Assembly: GCA_027010005.1 (NCBI GenBank)
Contig: JALVCM010000050.1
Location: 1-5,288, forward strand
Reading direction: 5' to 3'
From: Thiohalobacter sp.
GTDB taxonomy: Bacteria > Pseudomonadota > Gammaproteobacteria > DSM-19610
Length of the DNA: 5,288 nucleotides
Below, in pieces: positions 5,101 to 5,288 of the stretch. How positions within the stretch are numbered: the stretch's first letter is position 1; every line of letters starts with the position of its first letter. A model generated the notes under the pieces. That model was not told where the DNA came from. It saw only the letters and a list, made by a program, of their open reading frames with translations, and searched no databases. A program made the translations under genes and the position numbers.

Positions 5101-5126
5101 TTTAATTATGATAAACCCGGCTATAT

Positions 5127-5140
5127 TTGACTTAAATCAA
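5127..5140 (+). promoter_or_regulatory. FNR/DNR-type (Crp-Fnr family) binding site
   Basis: TTGAC-TTAA-ATCAA matches the TTGAT-N4-ATCAA consensus at 9 of 10 specified positions. The centre is 5133.5, so a class II activator position (-41.5) predicts a transcript start near 5175. GATTAT at 5163-5168 is a reasonable -10 at that place. It should place the downstream gene under low-oxygen (FNR/ANR) or NO (DNR/NnrR) control, consistent with a denitrification locus. Confidence 0.75.
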
Positions 5141-5162
5141 GGATGTACCATTATGTATTGAG

Positions 5163-5168
5163 GATTAT
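5163..5168 (+). promoter_or_regulatory. Possible -10 element of the FNR-dependent promoter
   Basis: GATTAT (4 of 6 to TATAAT) lies 22 nt after the FNR-type box, the spacing expected for class II activation, and would give an untranslated leader of about 59 nt before the next gene. The match is weak and supported mainly by its position. Confidence 0.35.
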
Positions 5169-5233
5169 TGGGGGTAACTGGCCGCATCTAAAAAAGTTAT
5201 CCGTATAACAGACGTCCACGAAAGGAGAGACCC

Positions 5234-5288
5234 ATGGCTGATCCAGGTAATAATCCCAACGATGACGAAGAACGCATCCCCGCGATGC
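5234..5288 (+). CDS. 5' fragment of an unidentified gene under FNR-type control
   Basis: Only 18 codons are present, reading MADPGNNPNDDEERIPAM, before the window ends. The start is supported by AAAGGAG (5221-5227) 6 nt upstream of the ATG, by the preceding FNR-type promoter and by an open frame to the edge. The N-terminus is acidic and hydrophilic with no signal peptide in view, so it is probably cytoplasmic or a membrane protein with a cytoplasmic N-terminus. Eighteen residues are not enough to name a family. Position next to nirS under an FNR/DNR box suggests another denitrification or anaerobic-respiration gene, which is inference. Confidence 0.7.
   Translation, partial: MADPGNNPNDDEERIPAM

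Noticed and set aside
5077..5103. Palindrome 5077-5100 as a second terminator
   Set aside because: The stem base is all A/T, the following run is only a few T then AATTA, and a perfect terminator already lies 57 nt upstream; an operator is the simpler reading.

Overview
This window reads as a denitrification / nitrosative-stress locus from a Gram-negative bacterium, most likely a proteobacterium (gamma- or betaproteobacterial style). The reasons are a cytochrome cd1 nitrite reductase, FNR/DNR-type promoter architecture, a DUF2249 plus hemerythrin pair as found beside denitrification genes, strong Shine-Dalgarno sites and moderate G+C. The species cannot be named from the sequence.

Layout. 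Positions 1-1577 carry genes on the minus strand. Read in their own direction they are a PAS-LuxR (NarL-type) regulator (927-1577), a hemerythrin-like protein (400-846), a small DUF2249 protein (170-397) and the first 57 codons of a multi-pass membrane protein that leaves the window (1-173). The last three are tightly packed (2-nt gap, then a 4-nt overlap) and are almost certainly co-transcribed. The regulator lies 80 nt upstream of them and may belong to the same transcript.

A 431-nt divergent intergenic region (1578-2008) separates the regulator from the plus-strand genes. It holds a small hairpin near the regulator's start. It also holds a by-eye candidate structured RNA leader (1777-1886): an 11-bp closing stem, two nested stems and a possible 5-bp pseudoknot, with a competing hairpin just downstream.

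On the plus strand, 2009-4171 encodes an exported cytochrome cd1 nitrite reductase (NirS). It is unusual: the ordinary c-d1 module is preceded by two further cytochrome c domains, so the polypeptide has three CxxCH sites plus the d1 propeller. It is followed by an exported 228-aa protein that I do not recognise (4281-4967) and by a textbook intrinsic terminator (4991-5020), so these two genes probably form an operon. Downstream is a new promoter region with a 9/10-match FNR/DNR box (5127-5140) and a separate 24-nt palindrome (5077-5100). These precede the first 18 codons of another gene (from 5234).

Working model (inference): NirS reduces nitrite to NO in the periplasm, with its extra hemes perhaps acting as a built-in electron relay. 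The hemerythrin, DUF2249 and membrane proteins probably deal with NO/O2 or metal-centre stress. The PAS-LuxR protein is a candidate sensor for the divergent region. No d1-heme biosynthesis genes (nirF, nirDLGH, nirJ, nirE) are seen in the window.
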